Of a stretch of 64,000 nucleotides of DNA, positions 16,663 through 26,888 are shown one piece after another; positions within the stretch are counted from its first letter, which is position 1, and every line of letters starts with the position of its first letter. The notes under the pieces were generated by a model that saw only the letters and a program-made list of their open reading frames with translations, had not been told where the DNA came from and made no database searches. The stretch comes from Devosia indica (GTDB taxonomy: Bacteria; Pseudomonadota; Alphaproteobacteria; Rhizobiales; Devosiaceae): NCBI RefSeq assembly GCF_003056405.1, contig NZ_PYVZ01000004.1:1-64000 (forward strand). Reading direction: 5' to 3'. The translations under genes and the position numbers were made by a program.

Positions 16663-18249
16663 ATGACACTGAAGACCACCACACGCTCGCTCGCCTTGGC
16701 GGCCCTGCTCGGCGCTACCGCGCTGACCCTGCCGGCCCTGGCCCAGGATCCCAGCACGATCACCGGCGGCTTCGACGTCGGCCCGGGCGGCTTCCAGGGC
16801 AATTTCAACCCGCTGGCGGCCACCAGTGGCCTCACCTGGCTCAGTGTCTATTACGAACCCCTGGTCATCTATAATGCCGAGCTGACCCAGCTCGAGGGTG
16901 CCCTCGCCAGCGAATGGTCGATGAGTGAAGACCAGCGCGAAATCACCTTCACCCTCGTCGAGGAGACCTGGCATGACGGAGAGGCCTTCACCTCCGCCGA
17001 CGTCAAGTTTACGCTCGAACTGGCCAAGAATGCCGCCGCCGGCAGTGTGTTTGCGGCCCGGCTTGGTGCAATCACCTCGGTGGACACTCCCGATGACCGC
17101 ACCGTCGTGGTCAAACTGAGCAACCCCGATACTGGTCTGCTCTCCACTCTGGCGCAGGTGATGATCCTGCCCCAGCACGCGCTCAAGGACATCGCGCCCG
17201 AAGAATTGGCCACCAGCACCTGGTGGGCGACCACGCCAATCGGCACCGGCCCCTACAAGTTCACCCAGTACGTCACGGACCAGTATGTCGAATTGGCCGC
17301 CGACGAGGATTATCGCAATGGCCGGCCGCTGACCGACCGCCTCATCAACCGCTATTTCGACAACTCGGCCGCCGCCGTTGCAGCCCTGCGCGCCGGCGAG
17401 ATCGACTTCACCTATGTGGAGCCCGATGATGCCGCGACGTTGGCCGACAATGCGGATTACCGGGTCATTGAAGGCGCCTCGTTTGTTGTCAACTATGTCG
17501 GCTTCAACCACATGGTTGGTCTCTGGGATGATGTGAGGGTGCGCAAGGCCTTCATGCACGCCATCGACCGCCAGGCAATCATCGAGAGCCTTTATGGTGG
17601 GGCCGCCGAGGCTGCCAATTGCGGCTATGTCGCCGACCAGCTCGTGCCCGCCGACATCGATCAGTACGAATACGACCCCGACAAGGCGCGTGCCTTGCTG
17701 GCCGAGGCTGGTTGGTCCGAGATCAATGGCGACAAGCCGATCACCTGGCTGACCTATTACAACACGCCTCTGGCCGCTAACGTCATGGCCGCCGTCCAGG
17801 CCATGTTGTCACAGGTGGGCATCAATGTCGTTCCGCGCGTGGTGGATACGCCGACGTACAATGGCATCGTCTACAAGGAAGGCACGCCGGACTGGAATGA
17901 GTTCCCACTGGTCTATGCGGGCCTTCAGAACGGCCCGAACCCTGCCGGCATCAATGTGGGTCTCAACGAGTCCCAGTTGCCGCCCAATGGCGCCAACATC
18001 ATGCGGGTGCAGAACCGCATGCTGAGCGCTGCCTTCGACGCAGCTCTGGGCGAGACCGATCCGGTCGCGGCCGAAGCCCGCTGGCAGGATGTGTGTCGCG
18101 TGATGAATGCCGAGTTGCCTTGGGCAACCATGTGGGTCGCCAACCGCTACGGCGTCGCCTCCAATGACCTGGTGGATTTCGTCTGGACCCCGGCCCCGGC
18201 CGGTGGCCCCTTCGCTTCCCACCCGGAAAAGTGGTCCAAGTCCGAATAG
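16663..18249 (+). CDS. ABC transporter substrate-binding protein, Dpp/SatA-like
   Basis: A 528-residue family 5 (peptide/nickel type) binding protein with a signal peptide ending LPALAQ. The family is shown by [53 protein letters not shown] and [24 protein letters not shown] precedes the ATG. Family 5 proteins mostly bind oligopeptides, but SatA of the SatABCD system binds sialic acid. The surrounding nan genes make sialic acid the best-supported ligand, as an inference from context. Confidence 0.88.
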   Translation: MTLKTTTRSLALAALLGATALTLPALAQDPSTITGGFDVGPGGFQGNFNPLAATSGLTWLSVYYEPLVIYNAELTQLEGALASEWSMSEDQREITFTLVEETWHDGEAFTSADVKFTLELAKNAAAGSVFAARLGAITSVDTPDDRTVVVKLSNPDTGLLSTLAQVMILPQHALKDIAPEELATSTWWATTPIGTGPYKFTQYVTDQYVELAADEDYRNGRPLTDRLINRYFDNSAAAVAALRAGEIDFTYVEPDDAATLADNADYRVIEGASFVVNYVGFNHMVGLWDDVRVRKAFMHAIDRQAIIESLYGGAAEAANCGYVADQLVPADIDQYEYDPDKARALLAEAGWSEINGDKPITWLTYYNTPLAANVMAAVQAMLSQVGINVVPRVVDTPTYNGIVYKEGTPDWNEFPLVYAGLQNGPNPAGINVGLNESQLPPNGANIMRVQNRMLSAAFDAALGETDPVAAEARWQDVCRVMNAELPWATMWVANRYGVASNDLVDFVWTPAPAGGPFASHPEKWSKSE

Positions 18250-18328
18250 AGCAGGGCAATCTCCCAACCTGCTTTCCCGATGGCGCGGTTCGCCGCGCCA
18301 TCGGTTCCGACGACAATGCGGTGCCCCC

Positions 18329-19288
18329 ATGATCTCTTTCATAGCCAGACGGCTTGCTATTGGTGCTCTGATGGTGCTGGCGCTCAGTGTGCTGGTCTTC
18401 ATCCTCCTGCGCCTGGCGCCCGGTGATCCCATCGACGCCTATGTCAATCCGGCTTCGCCCCTGTCGCCCGATGCGATGCAGGCCCTGCGCGATCGGCTCG
18501 GCCTCGATGCACCCCTGCCGGTCCAGTATTTCGGCTGGCTGCGCGCGGCCGTGACAGGCGACCTCGGTTTTTCCATCCAGCGGGTGGGCGTGCCTGTTCT
18601 TCCCCTCGTCTTGGAGCGCATCGGGCCCACCCTGCTGCTGATGGCTGCGGGCCTCGCCATTGCCATTGTCGTGGGCATCACTGCCGGCATCATCAGTGCC
18701 GTGCGCCGCAATTCACCCACCGATATCGGTTTTTCGGTCCTAGCCTTTGTCGGCATTTCGAGCCCGGCTTTCCTCACCGCACTGCTCGGTCTCTATTTCT
18801 TCTCCGTGCAGCTGCGCTGGGCGCCCTCGGGCGGCATGCTGACCCCCGGCGCCGGCTTTTCGCTCGGCGATCTGCTGGCGCATCTGGTGCTGCCGGCCTG
18901 CCTGCTCTCCATCGGCCATGCCGCCCTGATCATGCGCTATATGCGCGCCTCGCTGCTCGAAGTGCTCAACCAGGACTATGTCCGCACCGCTCGCGCCAAG
19001 GGCGTCCGAGAGTTCTTCGTCATTGTCAAACATGCGGTGCGCAATGCGCTGCTGCCTGTCATCACGCTGATCGGCTCGACCATCGGCATTGCCGTGGGTG
19101 GCGCCATCTTCATTGAGAGCGTCTTCAACTGGCCAGGCATGGGCCTGCTGCTGGTCAATGCCGTGGAGACCCGCGATTACCCCGTGATCATGGGCGCGAC
19201 GCTGGTCATCGGTGCCACGGTGATCGTGGTCAATCTCCTCACCGACATCACTTACGCTGCGGTCGACCCGCGCATTCAGGTGGCCTGA
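18329..19288 (+). CDS. ABC transporter permease, DppB-like
   Basis: A 319-residue permease beginning [20 protein letters not shown]. It has about six transmembrane segments, the family loop [20 protein letters not shown] and the EAA region [23 protein letters not shown] 18329 is chosen because translation from earlier in-frame codons would run back into the binding-protein gene. The next permease starts two bases after its stop. It forms the channel with that partner in the sialic-acid-type importer. Confidence 0.92.
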   Translation: MISFIARRLAIGALMVLALSVLVFILLRLAPGDPIDAYVNPASPLSPDAMQALRDRLGLDAPLPVQYFGWLRAAVTGDLGFSIQRVGVPVLPLVLERIGPTLLLMAAGLAIAIVVGITAGIISAVRRNSPTDIGFSVLAFVGISSPAFLTALLGLYFFSVQLRWAPSGGMLTPGAGFSLGDLLAHLVLPACLLSIGHAALIMRYMRASLLEVLNQDYVRTARAKGVREFFVIVKHAVRNALLPVITLIGSTIGIAVGGAIFIESVFNWPGMGLLLVNAVETRDYPVIMGATLVIGATVIVVNLLTDITYAAVDPRIQVA

Positions 19289-19289
19289 A

Positions 19290-20177
19290 ATGACTGCCGA
19301 AACACCCGCAACCGTCCGTTCCGCCAGCAAGGGCCCCTGGGTCCGCGCCTGGGGCCGCTTCAGCAGCAATGGCGCCGCCCTGGCCGGGCTTGCCATTCTG
19401 GTGCCGATCCTGGTCCTGGTGATCAGCTATCCCTTGTGGTGGCCCTATTCGCCCAATGACATCGATCTGCGGGCACTCAACCAGGCACCCGGGCCGGTTC
19501 ATTGGCTGGGCACCGACGGGGTGGGCCGCGATATCCTGGCTCGCCTCATGCAGGGTGGACGCATTTCGCTCACCGTCGCCGTGGTGTCAGTGGCCATATC
19601 GATAGTCATCGGGTTCCTCGTGGGTGCTATTGCGAGCTTCGGTGGCAAGGTAGTCGACAATGGCGTGATGCGCCTCGTCGACCTCGCCATGACACTGCCG
19701 CCGGTGATTTTTCTGCTCGTGCTGGCCTCGATAGCGGGCACCGGCGTCGCTCCCACCATCGTGGTCATCTCGCTCCTCTCCTGGCCGGTGCTGTCCCGCA
19801 TGGTTCGGGCGCGGCTCCTTGAATTGCGCGAGCGTGATTTCGTGGTGGCGGCCCGCGGCATGGGCGCATCCCTGCCACACCTGCTGTTCCGGCACGGCCT
19901 GCCCAACAGCATCGATATTCTCGTCGTCTACGCGACGCTGCAGATCGCCAACGCCATCCTGCTCGAAGCAGGTCTGTCCTTCCTCGGGCTTGGCATAGCC
20001 CCGCCCGAAGCGAGCTGGGGCAACATGCTCAATGCCGCCCGTTCGACCGTCGTGCTCGAGCAATATGTCTGGCAGTGGATGTTCCCCGGTGGGGCGCTGG
20101 TGCTGACCGTATTGGCCATCAATTTCCTGGGTGACGGGCTGCGCGATGCCTTTGACCCAAGATCCGACCTCAACTGA
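19290..20177 (+). CDS. ABC transporter permease, DppC-like
   Basis: A 295-residue permease. After an N-terminal helix comes the conserved periplasmic segment [20 protein letters not shown]. The EAA loop [20 protein letters not shown] and the C-terminal [11 protein letters not shown] box follow. The start is two bases past the DppB-like stop. It is the partner of that subunit. The nanA-like gene starts 20 bp later, placing lyase and transporter genes in one transcript. Confidence 0.92.
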   Translation: MTAETPATVRSASKGPWVRAWGRFSSNGAALAGLAILVPILVLVISYPLWWPYSPNDIDLRALNQAPGPVHWLGTDGVGRDILARLMQGGRISLTVAVVSVAISIVIGFLVGAIASFGGKVVDNGVMRLVDLAMTLPPVIFLLVLASIAGTGVAPTIVVISLLSWPVLSRMVRARLLELRERDFVVAARGMGASLPHLLFRHGLPNSIDILVVYATLQIANAILLEAGLSFLGLGIAPPEASWGNMLNAARSTVVLEQYVWQWMFPGGALVLTVLAINFLGDGLRDAFDPRSDLN

Positions 20178-20197
20178 TCAAACCTCCAAGGTATGAA

Positions 20198-21115
20198 ATG
20201 ACCGTCCTATCCGGTGTCGTTCCCCCCGTAGTTACCCCGCTGACCGAGAGCTTCGAGGTCGATTATCCCTCGCTGACCCGTGTGATCGAGAACCTTCTTG
20301 ATGGCGGGGTGCATGGCCTGTTCGTCCTCGGCTCAAGTGGCGAAGTGGTCTTCCATGACGACGCCACCCGTGCCCGCATCATCGAGCACACAATGAAAGT
20401 CGCTGGCGGGCGGGTTCCGGTCCTTGCTGGCACCATCGACCCGGCCACCGAGCGGACGATTGACAATGCCCGTGCGGCCCAGTCGGCCGGCGTCGATGCC
20501 GTGGTCGTCACCGCGCCGTTCTACGCCCGCACCAGCCAGCCCGAGGTGGGTGACCATTTCCGTTACGTACGTGACGCGCTCGATATTCCAGTCATTGCCT
20601 ATGACATCCCGGTCTGCGTCAACATCAAGCTTGAGCGCAAGACCACGGTCACCCTGGCCCGCGAGGGCGTCATCGCCGGTCTCAAGGATTCGAGCGGCGA
20701 TGATGGCAATTTCCGCTTCTGCCTGCTCGATCTTGCCGACAAGCCCGATTTCTTCCTGATGACCGGCTCCGAGATCGTCGTCGACAACGCCCTGCAGATG
20801 GGGGCGCATGGCGTGGTGCCGGGTCTCGCCAATGTCGATCCACATGGTTATGTGCGCCTCTGGAACCATGCCAAGGCCGGCAATTGGGAGGCCGCCCGCA
20901 AGGAGCAGGAGCGCCTCTGTCGCCTGTTCGAGATGGTCTGGGTGTCGCTGCCGCGCACCAGCCCTGGCGCTGCGGGTGTAGGGTCCTTCAAGACGGCTAT
21001 GCAGCAGCTGGGGATCATCGAAACCAACCTCATGGCCCGGCCGCAGCGTCGCATCGAGGGCGCGGAAGTTGCGCGCATCGGCGAAATGGTCCGCGCCGCC
21101 GGCCTCGGGGCCTGA
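20198..21115 (+). CDS. nanA: N-acetylneuraminate lyase (DapA/NanA family aldolase)
   Basis: A 305-residue class I aldolase barrel. The Schiff-base lysine is K163 in [12 protein letters not shown]. The conserved Tyr is Y135 in AYDIPVCVN, and the carboxylate-binding loop reads VLGSSGEV at about 43-50. NanA splits Neu5Ac into ManNAc and pyruvate, feeding the fused NanEK encoded on the other strand. DapA-family members with other keto-acid substrates look alike, so the assignment leans on context: it is embedded between the permease and ATPase genes of the importer, in a locus with NanM and NanEK. Confidence 0.82.
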   Translation: MTVLSGVVPPVVTPLTESFEVDYPSLTRVIENLLDGGVHGLFVLGSSGEVVFHDDATRARIIEHTMKVAGGRVPVLAGTIDPATERTIDNARAAQSAGVDAVVVTAPFYARTSQPEVGDHFRYVRDALDIPVIAYDIPVCVNIKLERKTTVTLAREGVIAGLKDSSGDDGNFRFCLLDLADKPDFFLMTGSEIVVDNALQMGAHGVVPGLANVDPHGYVRLWNHAKAGNWEAARKEQERLCRLFEMVWVSLPRTSPGAAGVGSFKTAMQQLGIIETNLMARPQRRIEGAEVARIGEMVRAAGLGA

Positions 21116-21120
21116 TCGCG

Positions 21121-22131
21121 ATGACAGTCGCGCCCGTCCTTGATATCCGCAACATGCAGACGGTGTTCCGCATTGGCGGGCGCGACATCGCGGCCGTCAC
21201 GGACCTGACGCTGACCGTCGAGCCCGGCGAAACCGTGGCACTGGTCGGTGAATCGGGTTCGGGCAAGTCGGTCACCAGCCTCTCCATCTTGGGCTTGCTG
21301 CCAAAGAAGGTGGGGCGCCTGGCCCAGGGCAGTGTCGCCTTCCGTGGTAAGTCGGGCGAAACGCGCGACCTCGCCAAACTCGATGCCGAAGCGTTGCGCC
21401 GGGTCCGGGGCAATGACATTGCCATGGTGTTCCAGGAGCCCATGACCAGCCTCAACCCGGTCTATACCGTGGGCGAACAGATCGCCGAGCCGATCCGGAT
21501 CCATCTGGGTCGCTCCCACCGGGAGGCCGCGGCCGATGCCGTGCGACTGCTGGCCGATGTCGGCATCCCTGATCCCGAGCGCCGGGCACGCCAATATCCA
21601 CATGAACTTTCAGGCGGCATGCGCCAGCGCGCCACTATCGCCATGGCCCTGGCCTGTAATCCGTCGCTGCTGATTGCTGACGAGCCGACCACTGCGCTCG
21701 ACGTTACCATCCAGGCGCAGATTCTGGATCTCCTGGCCCGCCTGCAGCGCGAGCGTGGAATGGCGATGCTGTTTGTGACGCACAATCTTGGCGTGGTCGC
21801 CGAGATCGCCGATAGGGTCGCAGTGATGTATGCGGGCCGTATCGTCGAGACGGGCAGAGTGGCTGAAGTCTTCGCCCATCCCCGCCATCTATATACCAAG
21901 GGTCTGCTGCGCTCGGTCCCAAGGCTTGGCGAAGCCAGTGCCCTAAAGGCCGCCGGAACGCCTCTGCCCACCATCGCCGGTGCGGTGCCGAGCCTTTCCA
22001 ACCTGCCGGCGGGCTGTTCCTTCGCACCCCGCTGCCCCTATGCCATTTCCGCGTGCAGTGCCGCCGTGCCGCCGCTGACCGATACCGGCGACGGACAGCT
22101 TAGCCGTTGCATCCGCTGGCAGGAGATCTGA
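21121..22131 (+). CDS. ABC transporter ATP-binding protein, DppD-like
   Basis: A 336-residue ATPase with Walker [14 protein letters not shown], signature [16 protein letters not shown] and Walker [13 protein letters not shown]. The H-loop is in [16 protein letters not shown]. The C-terminal extension holds the oligopeptide-transporter motif with clustered cysteines ([15 protein letters not shown]), which often carries an iron-sulfur cluster. ATG 21121 begins five bases after the aldolase stop. It pairs with the following DppF-like subunit. Confidence 0.93.
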   Translation: MTVAPVLDIRNMQTVFRIGGRDIAAVTDLTLTVEPGETVALVGESGSGKSVTSLSILGLLPKKVGRLAQGSVAFRGKSGETRDLAKLDAEALRRVRGNDIAMVFQEPMTSLNPVYTVGEQIAEPIRIHLGRSHREAAADAVRLLADVGIPDPERRARQYPHELSGGMRQRATIAMALACNPSLLIADEPTTALDVTIQAQILDLLARLQRERGMAMLFVTHNLGVVAEIADRVAVMYAGRIVETGRVAEVFAHPRHLYTKGLLRSVPRLGEASALKAAGTPLPTIAGAVPSLSNLPAGCSFAPRCPYAISACSAAVPPLTDTGDGQLSRCIRWQEI

Positions 22132-22133
22132 TC

Positions 22134-23114
22134 ATGTCTGAACAGCCACTGCTCGCAGTTTCCGGACTCACCAAGCATTTCAAGCCGTCGACGTTTTCGC
22201 GAGGACCGGTGGTCCGCGCCATCGAAGATGTGTCCTTCGAGGTACCGCGCGGCACGGTCGTCGGTCTCGTCGGAGAGTCGGGCAGCGGCAAGACCACGAT
22301 CGGACGGTCCGTTCTGCGCCTCGTGGAGCCGACATCAGGCGCGGTGCGCTTCGACGGCGTCGACATGACGGCCCTTCCGCCAAGCGAGCTGCGCCGCCAG
22401 CGCGCCCGCATGCAGTATATTTTCCAGGATCCCTTCGCCAGCCTCTCACCCCGCATGACCATCGGGCAGATACTGATGGAAGGTCTCGAAATCCAAGGTA
22501 TGCGTCCGCGGGAAGCTCGCGTCGCGCGTGCCAAGGCGGCTCTGGCTGCGGTTGAACTGCCCGCCGACGCCTTCGATCGCTATGCGCACGAATTTTCTGG
22601 TGGCCAGCGTCAGCGCATCGGCATCGCCCGGGCCCTGGCGCTCGAACCCGAGCTGATCGTCGCTGACGAGCCGGTATCGGCGCTCGACGTCTCTATCCAG
22701 GCCCAGATCATCAACCTGCTGCGCGACCTGCAGCAGCGGCTGGGTTTGACGATGCTGTTCATCTCGCATGACCTGGCCGTTGTGGAATACATCTGTGACA
22801 CGGTCATCGTGCTCTATCTGGGGCGAGTTATGGAGATGGCGCCGGCGGCGGAGCTCTACGCTAACCCGCGCCACCCCTACACCCGCGCGTTACTATCGGC
22901 GATTCCCGAACCGGTGCCTGGCCGGGCCAAACAGCGCCAGGTGCTCGTTGGCGATATTCCCAGCCCCGCCAATCCGCCTTCCGGCTGCGTTTTTCGCACC
23001 CGCTGCCCTCATGCGGCGGCCGCCTGCGCCAACACGGTGCCACCGCTTGACAACGTGGCGCAGGCCCATCGGGTCGCCTGCATCCGTAGGGAGGAACTCG
23101 CGGGGTTGGCCTGA
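22134..23114 (+). CDS. ABC transporter ATP-binding protein, DppF-like
   Basis: A 326-residue ATPase with Walker A GESGSGKTTIGRS, signature EFSGGQRQRIGIARAL and Walker B LIVADEPVSALD. The H-loop is in MLFISHDLAVVEYI, and the C-terminal Cys motif is GCVFRTRCPHAAAAC. The ATG lies two bases after the DppD-like stop. It completes a five-component importer (binding protein, two permeases, two ATPases) and is the last gene of the rightward unit that begins with the GntR regulator. Confidence 0.93.
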   Translation: MSEQPLLAVSGLTKHFKPSTFSRGPVVRAIEDVSFEVPRGTVVGLVGESGSGKTTIGRSVLRLVEPTSGAVRFDGVDMTALPPSELRRQRARMQYIFQDPFASLSPRMTIGQILMEGLEIQGMRPREARVARAKAALAAVELPADAFDRYAHEFSGGQRQRIGIARALALEPELIVADEPVSALDVSIQAQIINLLRDLQQRLGLTMLFISHDLAVVEYICDTVIVLYLGRVMEMAPAAELYANPRHPYTRALLSAIPEPVPGRAKQRQVLVGDIPSPANPPSGCVFRTRCPHAAAACANTVPPLDNVAQAHRVACIRREELAGLA

Positions 23115-23275
23115 TCTGGGCGATCTTGAGCGGTAGCAATGCGCCCCATCTCAGCCGTTTAGCCCGGCATTTCGATTTCCTGAGACCGGTCGGTCCGGTT
23201 AGGGTCTCGCCAACGTCGAAAAGGGGGTGGCGAGGGGACTGTCAGGTTCTGGCAACTAAGCTTTCAGATCAGACA

Positions 23276-23806
23276 TTACGAGAGATAGCTGAGCAGCATG
23301 ACATTGTCATCGATCTGTTCACTGCTGGCCAGCCTCAATGGCGGGCGGGCGCCACCAAAGAATGGAGTGCCGTGCCCTAAGACTTCCGGATGCAGGTAAA
23401 TCCGGTACTCGTCGATCAGCCCCAACTCGGTGAGACGCTGCGCAAGCTTGGGTCCGCCAACTTCAATCTCTCCCTGCACCTCGTCCTTCAGCCGACGCAC
23501 TTCCGTCTCGAGGTCGGGGCCGAGGACCTTGGCATTGGGACCGACACCTTGCAGCGTGCTCGACACAACCCACTTGGGCGCTTTGCGCCATGCCATTGCG
23601 AAGGCCTGATGATCGGCGTCCCAGTCTGGTTGGTCCTGGTCCCAATAGCTCATGAGCCCATAAAGGCCGCGGCCATAGAGGCTGCCGGCAAGGTGATCCG
23701 TTTGATCGACGAAATGACGAAACAGCTTGGGGCTGGGCGGCGTCATCCGATCATGGTCGACGTACCCATCTAGGGATTGGTTCATTCCAAAGAAGAGCTT
23801 GGCCAT
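23276..23806 (-). CDS. RibD C-terminal/dihydrofolate reductase-like protein
   Basis: A 176-residue protein of the RibD_C/DHFR-like fold, recognisable from the opening MAKLFFGMNQSLDGYVDHDR, the central YGRGLYGLMSYW, EIEVGGPKLAQRLTELGLID and the closing region YLHPEVLGHGTPFFGG. Such proteins bind NADPH, and most family members have no known substrate. The ATG at 23806 is chosen over a longer frame because GGAGG sits upstream at the right distance. It is divergent from the HxlR-type regulator, which probably controls it. Confidence 0.82.
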   Translation of the reverse strand: MAKLFFGMNQSLDGYVDHDRMTPPSPKLFRHFVDQTDHLAGSLYGRGLYGLMSYWDQDQPDWDADHQAFAMAWRKAPKWVVSSTLQGVGPNAKVLGPDLETEVRRLKDEVQGEIEVGGPKLAQRLTELGLIDEYRIYLHPEVLGHGTPFFGGARPPLRLASSEQIDDNVMLLSYLS

Positions 23807-23926
23807 CTGTGCCTCCAATGCGGGCAGACACCGCGTCACGCCACGTTTCGTTTCTTCAAAACTGTGGTAACAGGCTGACGGGTGAGAAAACCACCTCGAA
23901 TTTGCAACCGGTTGGAGGTCGGATGA

Positions 23927-24412
23927 ATGAGAACCAGGCGCTCGGGGTGTCCGATCAATCTCACCTTGGAGACCTTTGGCGATCGCTGGAGTCTTATCAT
24001 CCTGCGCGACGCGATGTTCGGCGGTCGCCGCCGTAGCTTCCGATCATTTCTGAACGAGAGCACGGAAGGCATAGCGTCCAACATCCTGTCGGATCGCCTG
24101 CAGCGCCTCACTGCCAGCGGACTGCTCACACGCGCTGCTGATCCAGGTCACAAACAGAGAATTGTTTACAGCCTCACGGAAAGCGCCATCGAACTGGTGC
24201 CTTTGATGGCCTTCATGGGAAGTTGGGGGATTAGGCACGCACTGCCTTCATTTGAGCTCTCACAGCGGGCTCAGGTTTTGGAAGATGGTGGTCCGCAGCT
24301 TTGGGACGAGTTTATGGACGAGTTGCGGCACATTCATCTGGGTTTGCCTGCACCGGGTGTTTCCGCACTAGCTAAGATGCAGGCGGCCTATGAGGCCTCC
24401 CTTTCCGAGTAA
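23927..24412 (+). CDS. HxlR-family transcriptional regulator
   Basis: A 161-residue winged-helix regulator. After CPINLTLETFGDRWSLIILR, with the family's N-terminal Cys, come helices with SNILSDRLQRLTASGLLTR and the wing KQRIVYSLTESAIELVPLM. The C-terminal tail of about 70 residues is longer than in minimal HxlR proteins. GGAGG precedes the ATG. Members often sense aldehydes, quinones or redox state through the conserved Cys. The divergent RibD-like reductase gene is the obvious target, by position only. Confidence 0.88.
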   Translation: MRTRRSGCPINLTLETFGDRWSLIILRDAMFGGRRRSFRSFLNESTEGIASNILSDRLQRLTASGLLTRAADPGHKQRIVYSLTESAIELVPLMAFMGSWGIRHALPSFELSQRAQVLEDGGPQLWDEFMDELRHIHLGLPAPGVSALAKMQAAYEASLSE

Positions 24413-24488
24413 AGCAGCGGCGGCTTTCAGGCGACCCGATTTCATCGTCGAATGACCGAGAAGGGGTCGGCACCGGCCGGGCAGAGAG

Positions 24489-24508
24489 GCGCCCCATTTC
24501 GGTCATTC
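24489..24508. repeat. Copy of an interspersed intergenic motif
   Basis: GCGCCCCATTTCGGTCATTC lies in the 222-bp spacer after the HxlR gene. A close relative is found at 28891-28906 (GCCCCATTTTGGTCAT) and a weaker one at 10924-10943. All three are intergenic. They appear to be scattered relics of one repeated element. No gene was seen in 24413-24634. Confidence 0.4.
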
Positions 24509-24634
24509 AACGGATTATTGCATCAACGAGAAAACGGACATGACCTGGATTGTCACCTGATGTGAGAATGCAAAATCAAAAAATCGCAATGGACCAAACT
24601 TCAGCATCAGTCACTCCGCAGAAGAGACAAGGCT

Positions 24635-25033
24635 TCAGGAAAAGAGTGTTGGCGTTCCTCGCCGTGCTATTGGCCCAAGGCGTGCGTACTCGTCATCGGT
24701 GAACAAGCGGGAGCGCGTGAGGAACCGCCGCTCGGTGCCATTATCGAGACTGAACATGCCGCCACGACCTGGAATCGCATCGATGATCAACTGGGTATGC
24801 TGCCAATATTCGAACTGGCTGGGTGACATGTAGAAGGGAGCGCTGCCGATATCACCCATCTTGACGTCATGGTCGCCGACGATGAATTCGCCTTCAGGAT
24901 AGCACATCGGCGACGAGCCATCACAACACCCGCCGGACTGATGAAACATAACCGGCCCATGGCGGGCCGTGATGGTGGCGATGAGACTTAAGGCGGCGTC
25001 GGTGGCGACGACGCGCGGAACGAGATCAGTCAT
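24635..25033 (-). CDS. DUF779 protein, dehydrogenase-associated
   Basis: A 132-residue protein matching the DUF779 family through VMFHQSGGCCDGSSPMCYP followed by EGEFIVGDHDVKMGDI, and FYMSPSQFEYWQHTQLIID. The Cys cluster (GGCCDGSSPMC) could bind metal. The family has no established function but is very often encoded next to acetaldehyde-type aldehyde dehydrogenases, as here. It is 130 bp downstream of the dehydrogenase gene on the same strand. AAGGAA is spaced seven bases before the ATG. Two hairpins lie in the spacer between the two genes. Confidence 0.85.
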   Translation of the reverse strand: MTDLVPRVVATDAALSLIATITARHGPVMFHQSGGCCDGSSPMCYPEGEFIVGDHDVKMGDIGSAPFYMSPSQFEYWQHTQLIIDAIPGRGGMFSLDNGTERRFLTRSRLFTDDEYARLGPIARRGTPTLFS

Positions 25034-25055
25034 GGCGGGTTCCTTGCTCGACGAT

Positions 25056-25145
25056 CATTCCAGCGGGAGGTGGCCAGGGAGAGAGTGGGGTTAGGGCTCT
25101 TCCCGCCGGAATGATTTCTGGCGCCCGGAGCTCTCCCCGGGCGCC
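25056..25145 (-). promoter_or_regulatory. Two hairpins between the aldehyde dehydrogenase and DUF779 genes
   Basis: On the transcript of the minus strand, a 9-bp perfect GC stem (GGCGCCCGG / CCGGGCGCC, 25120-25145) comes first. A 13-bp inverted repeat with one mismatch follows (25056-25068 with 25101-25113). Neither has a following U tract, so they look more like RNA-processing or stabilising elements than a strong terminator. Confidence 0.45.
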
Positions 25146-25163
25146 CGCTCAGGGAGGAGCGGC

Positions 25164-26684
25164 TTAGAAGAAGCCCAGCTTCTTGGGCGAGTAGCTCACC
25201 AGCATGTTCTTGGTCTGCTGGTAGTGGTCAAGCATCATGCGGTGGTTTTCGCGTCCGATGCCGCTCTGCTTGTAACCACCAAAGGCGGCATGGGCAGGAT
25301 AGGCGTGATAGCAATTGGTCCATACGCGCCCCGCCTGGATGCCTCGGCCGAAGCGATAGGCCCGGTTGGCATCACGCGTCCACACGCCGGCGCCCAGGCC
25401 ATAAAGCGTGTCATTGGCGATCTCGAGGGCTTCGGCATCGGTCTTGAAGGTCGTCACCGAGACCACCGGGCCAAAGATTTCCTCCTGGAAAATGCGCATC
25501 TTGTTGTTGCCAGCAAACACCGTCGGCTTGACGTAGTAACCACCCGCCAACTCGCCACCCAGATTGTTGCGCTCGCCGCCAGTCAGCACCGTGGCGCCTT
25601 CCTGCCGGCCGATATCGAGATAGGAGAGAATTTTCTCGAGTTGCTCGGACGAGGCCTGGGCCCCGATCATCGTGCTCATCTCGAAGGGAGAACCCTGCTT
25701 GATGGCTTCCACCCGCTTGATCGCCCGTTCCATGAAGCGGTCATAGACGCTTTCCTGGATCAGGGCGCGGCTCGGGCAGGTACACACCTCGCCCTGATTG
25801 AGCGCGAACATGGCAAAGCCCTCGAGCGCCTTGTCGAAGAAATCATCGTCTTCGGCCAATACGTCGGCAAAGAAGATGTTCGGCGATTTGCCACCAAGTT
25901 CCAGCGTCACCGGGATCAGGTTCTGGCTGGCATATTGCATGATCAGCCGGCCCGTCGTGGTCTCGCCGGTAAAGGCGATCTTGGCGATGCGGTTCGAGCT
26001 GGCCAGCGGCTTGCCGGCTTCAAGGCCAAAGCCGTTGACGATATTGACCACGCCGGGCGGCAGGATGTCTTCGATCAATTCCATGAGAAAGAGGATTGAT
26101 GCCGGCGTCTGCTCGGCAGGCTTGAGCACCACGGCATTGCCTGCCGCTAGCGCGGGCGCCAGTTTCCAGACCGCCATCAGGATAGGGAAGTTCCACGGAA
26201 TGATCTGCCCCACGACGCCGAGGGGCTCGTGGAAATGATAAGCCACCGTGTCATGGTCAAGTTCGGAAATGCCGCCCTCCTGGGCGCGGATGGCACCGGC
26301 GAAATAGCGGAAGTGGTCGATCGCCAGCGGAATATCGGCAGCAGTCGTCTCACGAATTGGCTTGCCATTGTCCCAGGTCTCGGCCAGCGCGATCTCGTCG
26401 AGATGTTCTTCCATGCGATCGGCAATCTTGTTGAGCATCACCGCGCGCTGCGCCACCGAGGTTTGGCCCCAGCCCGGCGCGGCCTTATGGGCCGCATCCA
26501 GCGCCCGCTCGACATCCGCCGCCTTGGAGCGCGCGACTTCGCAAATCACCTGCCCAGTGACTGGCGAGGTGTTCTCGAAGGTCTCGCCGTCGAGCGCGTC
26601 CACCCACTGCCCGCCGATATAATTGCCGTATTTCGCCTTGTACGGAGACTTGGTCCGCTGGCCGACGAATTCAGGTTTATTCAT
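25164..26684 (-). CDS. NAD-dependent aldehyde dehydrogenase, acetaldehyde/ExaC-like
   Basis: A 506-residue aldehyde dehydrogenase. The general-base Glu is E262 in [11 protein letters not shown] and the nucleophile is C301 in [11 protein letters not shown], the CTC form typical of the acetaldehyde dehydrogenase group. The NAD-binding segment [20 protein letters not shown] is intact. GGGAGG precedes the ATG. A perfect sigma54 promoter lies at 26720-26734, and a divergent AcoR-type regulator gene follows on the other strand. It likely oxidises aldehydes formed from small alcohols. A link with the alcohol dehydrogenase at 3311 is possible but they are far apart. Confidence 0.94.
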   Translation of the reverse strand: MNKPEFVGQRTKSPYKAKYGNYIGGQWVDALDGETFENTSPVTGQVICEVARSKAADVERALDAAHKAAPGWGQTSVAQRAVMLNKIADRMEEHLDEIALAETWDNGKPIRETTAADIPLAIDHFRYFAGAIRAQEGGISELDHDTVAYHFHEPLGVVGQIIPWNFPILMAVWKLAPALAAGNAVVLKPAEQTPASILFLMELIEDILPPGVVNIVNGFGLEAGKPLASSNRIAKIAFTGETTTGRLIMQYASQNLIPVTLELGGKSPNIFFADVLAEDDDFFDKALEGFAMFALNQGEVCTCPSRALIQESVYDRFMERAIKRVEAIKQGSPFEMSTMIGAQASSEQLEKILSYLDIGRQEGATVLTGGERNNLGGELAGGYYVKPTVFAGNNKMRIFQEEIFGPVVSVTTFKTDAEALEIANDTLYGLGAGVWTRDANRAYRFGRGIQAGRVWTNCYHAYPAHAAFGGYKQSGIGRENHRMMLDHYQQTKNMLVSYSPKKLGFF

Positions 26685-26719
26685 GGCATCCTCCCTTGTT
26701 CTTGGATGCCACCGTCATT

Positions 26720-26734
26720 GCAACCGGCGTGCCA
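26720..26734 (-). promoter_or_regulatory. Sigma-54 (-24/-12) promoter of the aldehyde dehydrogenase gene
   Basis: Read on the minus strand: TGGCAC, five bases, TTGC, an exact sigma54 consensus. The predicted start of transcription is about 24 bases before the ATG at 26684, so the leader is very short. Confidence 0.85.
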
Positions 26735-26809
26735 GATGATATCAACCTGTTGAATCTGTTAGGGAATTCTTGTGGCACCAAGCAGGGGTGGACGCGGTGC
26801 GAATTCGGA

Positions 26810-26860
26810 TGCAACACTTTGCAACAACCAGACGCGATGGCCGATGCAACACCTGTTGCA
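26810..26860. promoter_or_regulatory. Candidate activator sites TGCAACA/TGTTGCA
   Basis: A perfect palindrome TGCAACA-CC-TGTTGCA lies at 26845-26860. Two further TGCAACA half-sites stand in tandem at 26810-26816 and 26820-26826. The palindrome's centre is 118 bp upstream of the -24 element, the same distance as in the first sigma54 module at 3.1-3.3 kb. It lies just before the start of the regulator gene, so autoregulation is possible. Confidence 0.65.
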
Positions 26861-26888
26861 AACTGCCACAACTGGTAGGGAGAGAGCC

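Noticed and set aside
26772-26888. Extended N-terminus of the second sigma-54 regulator
   Set aside because: It would place the TGCAACA operator palindrome inside the gene and lacks a ribosome-binding site, while the ATG at 26889 has one.
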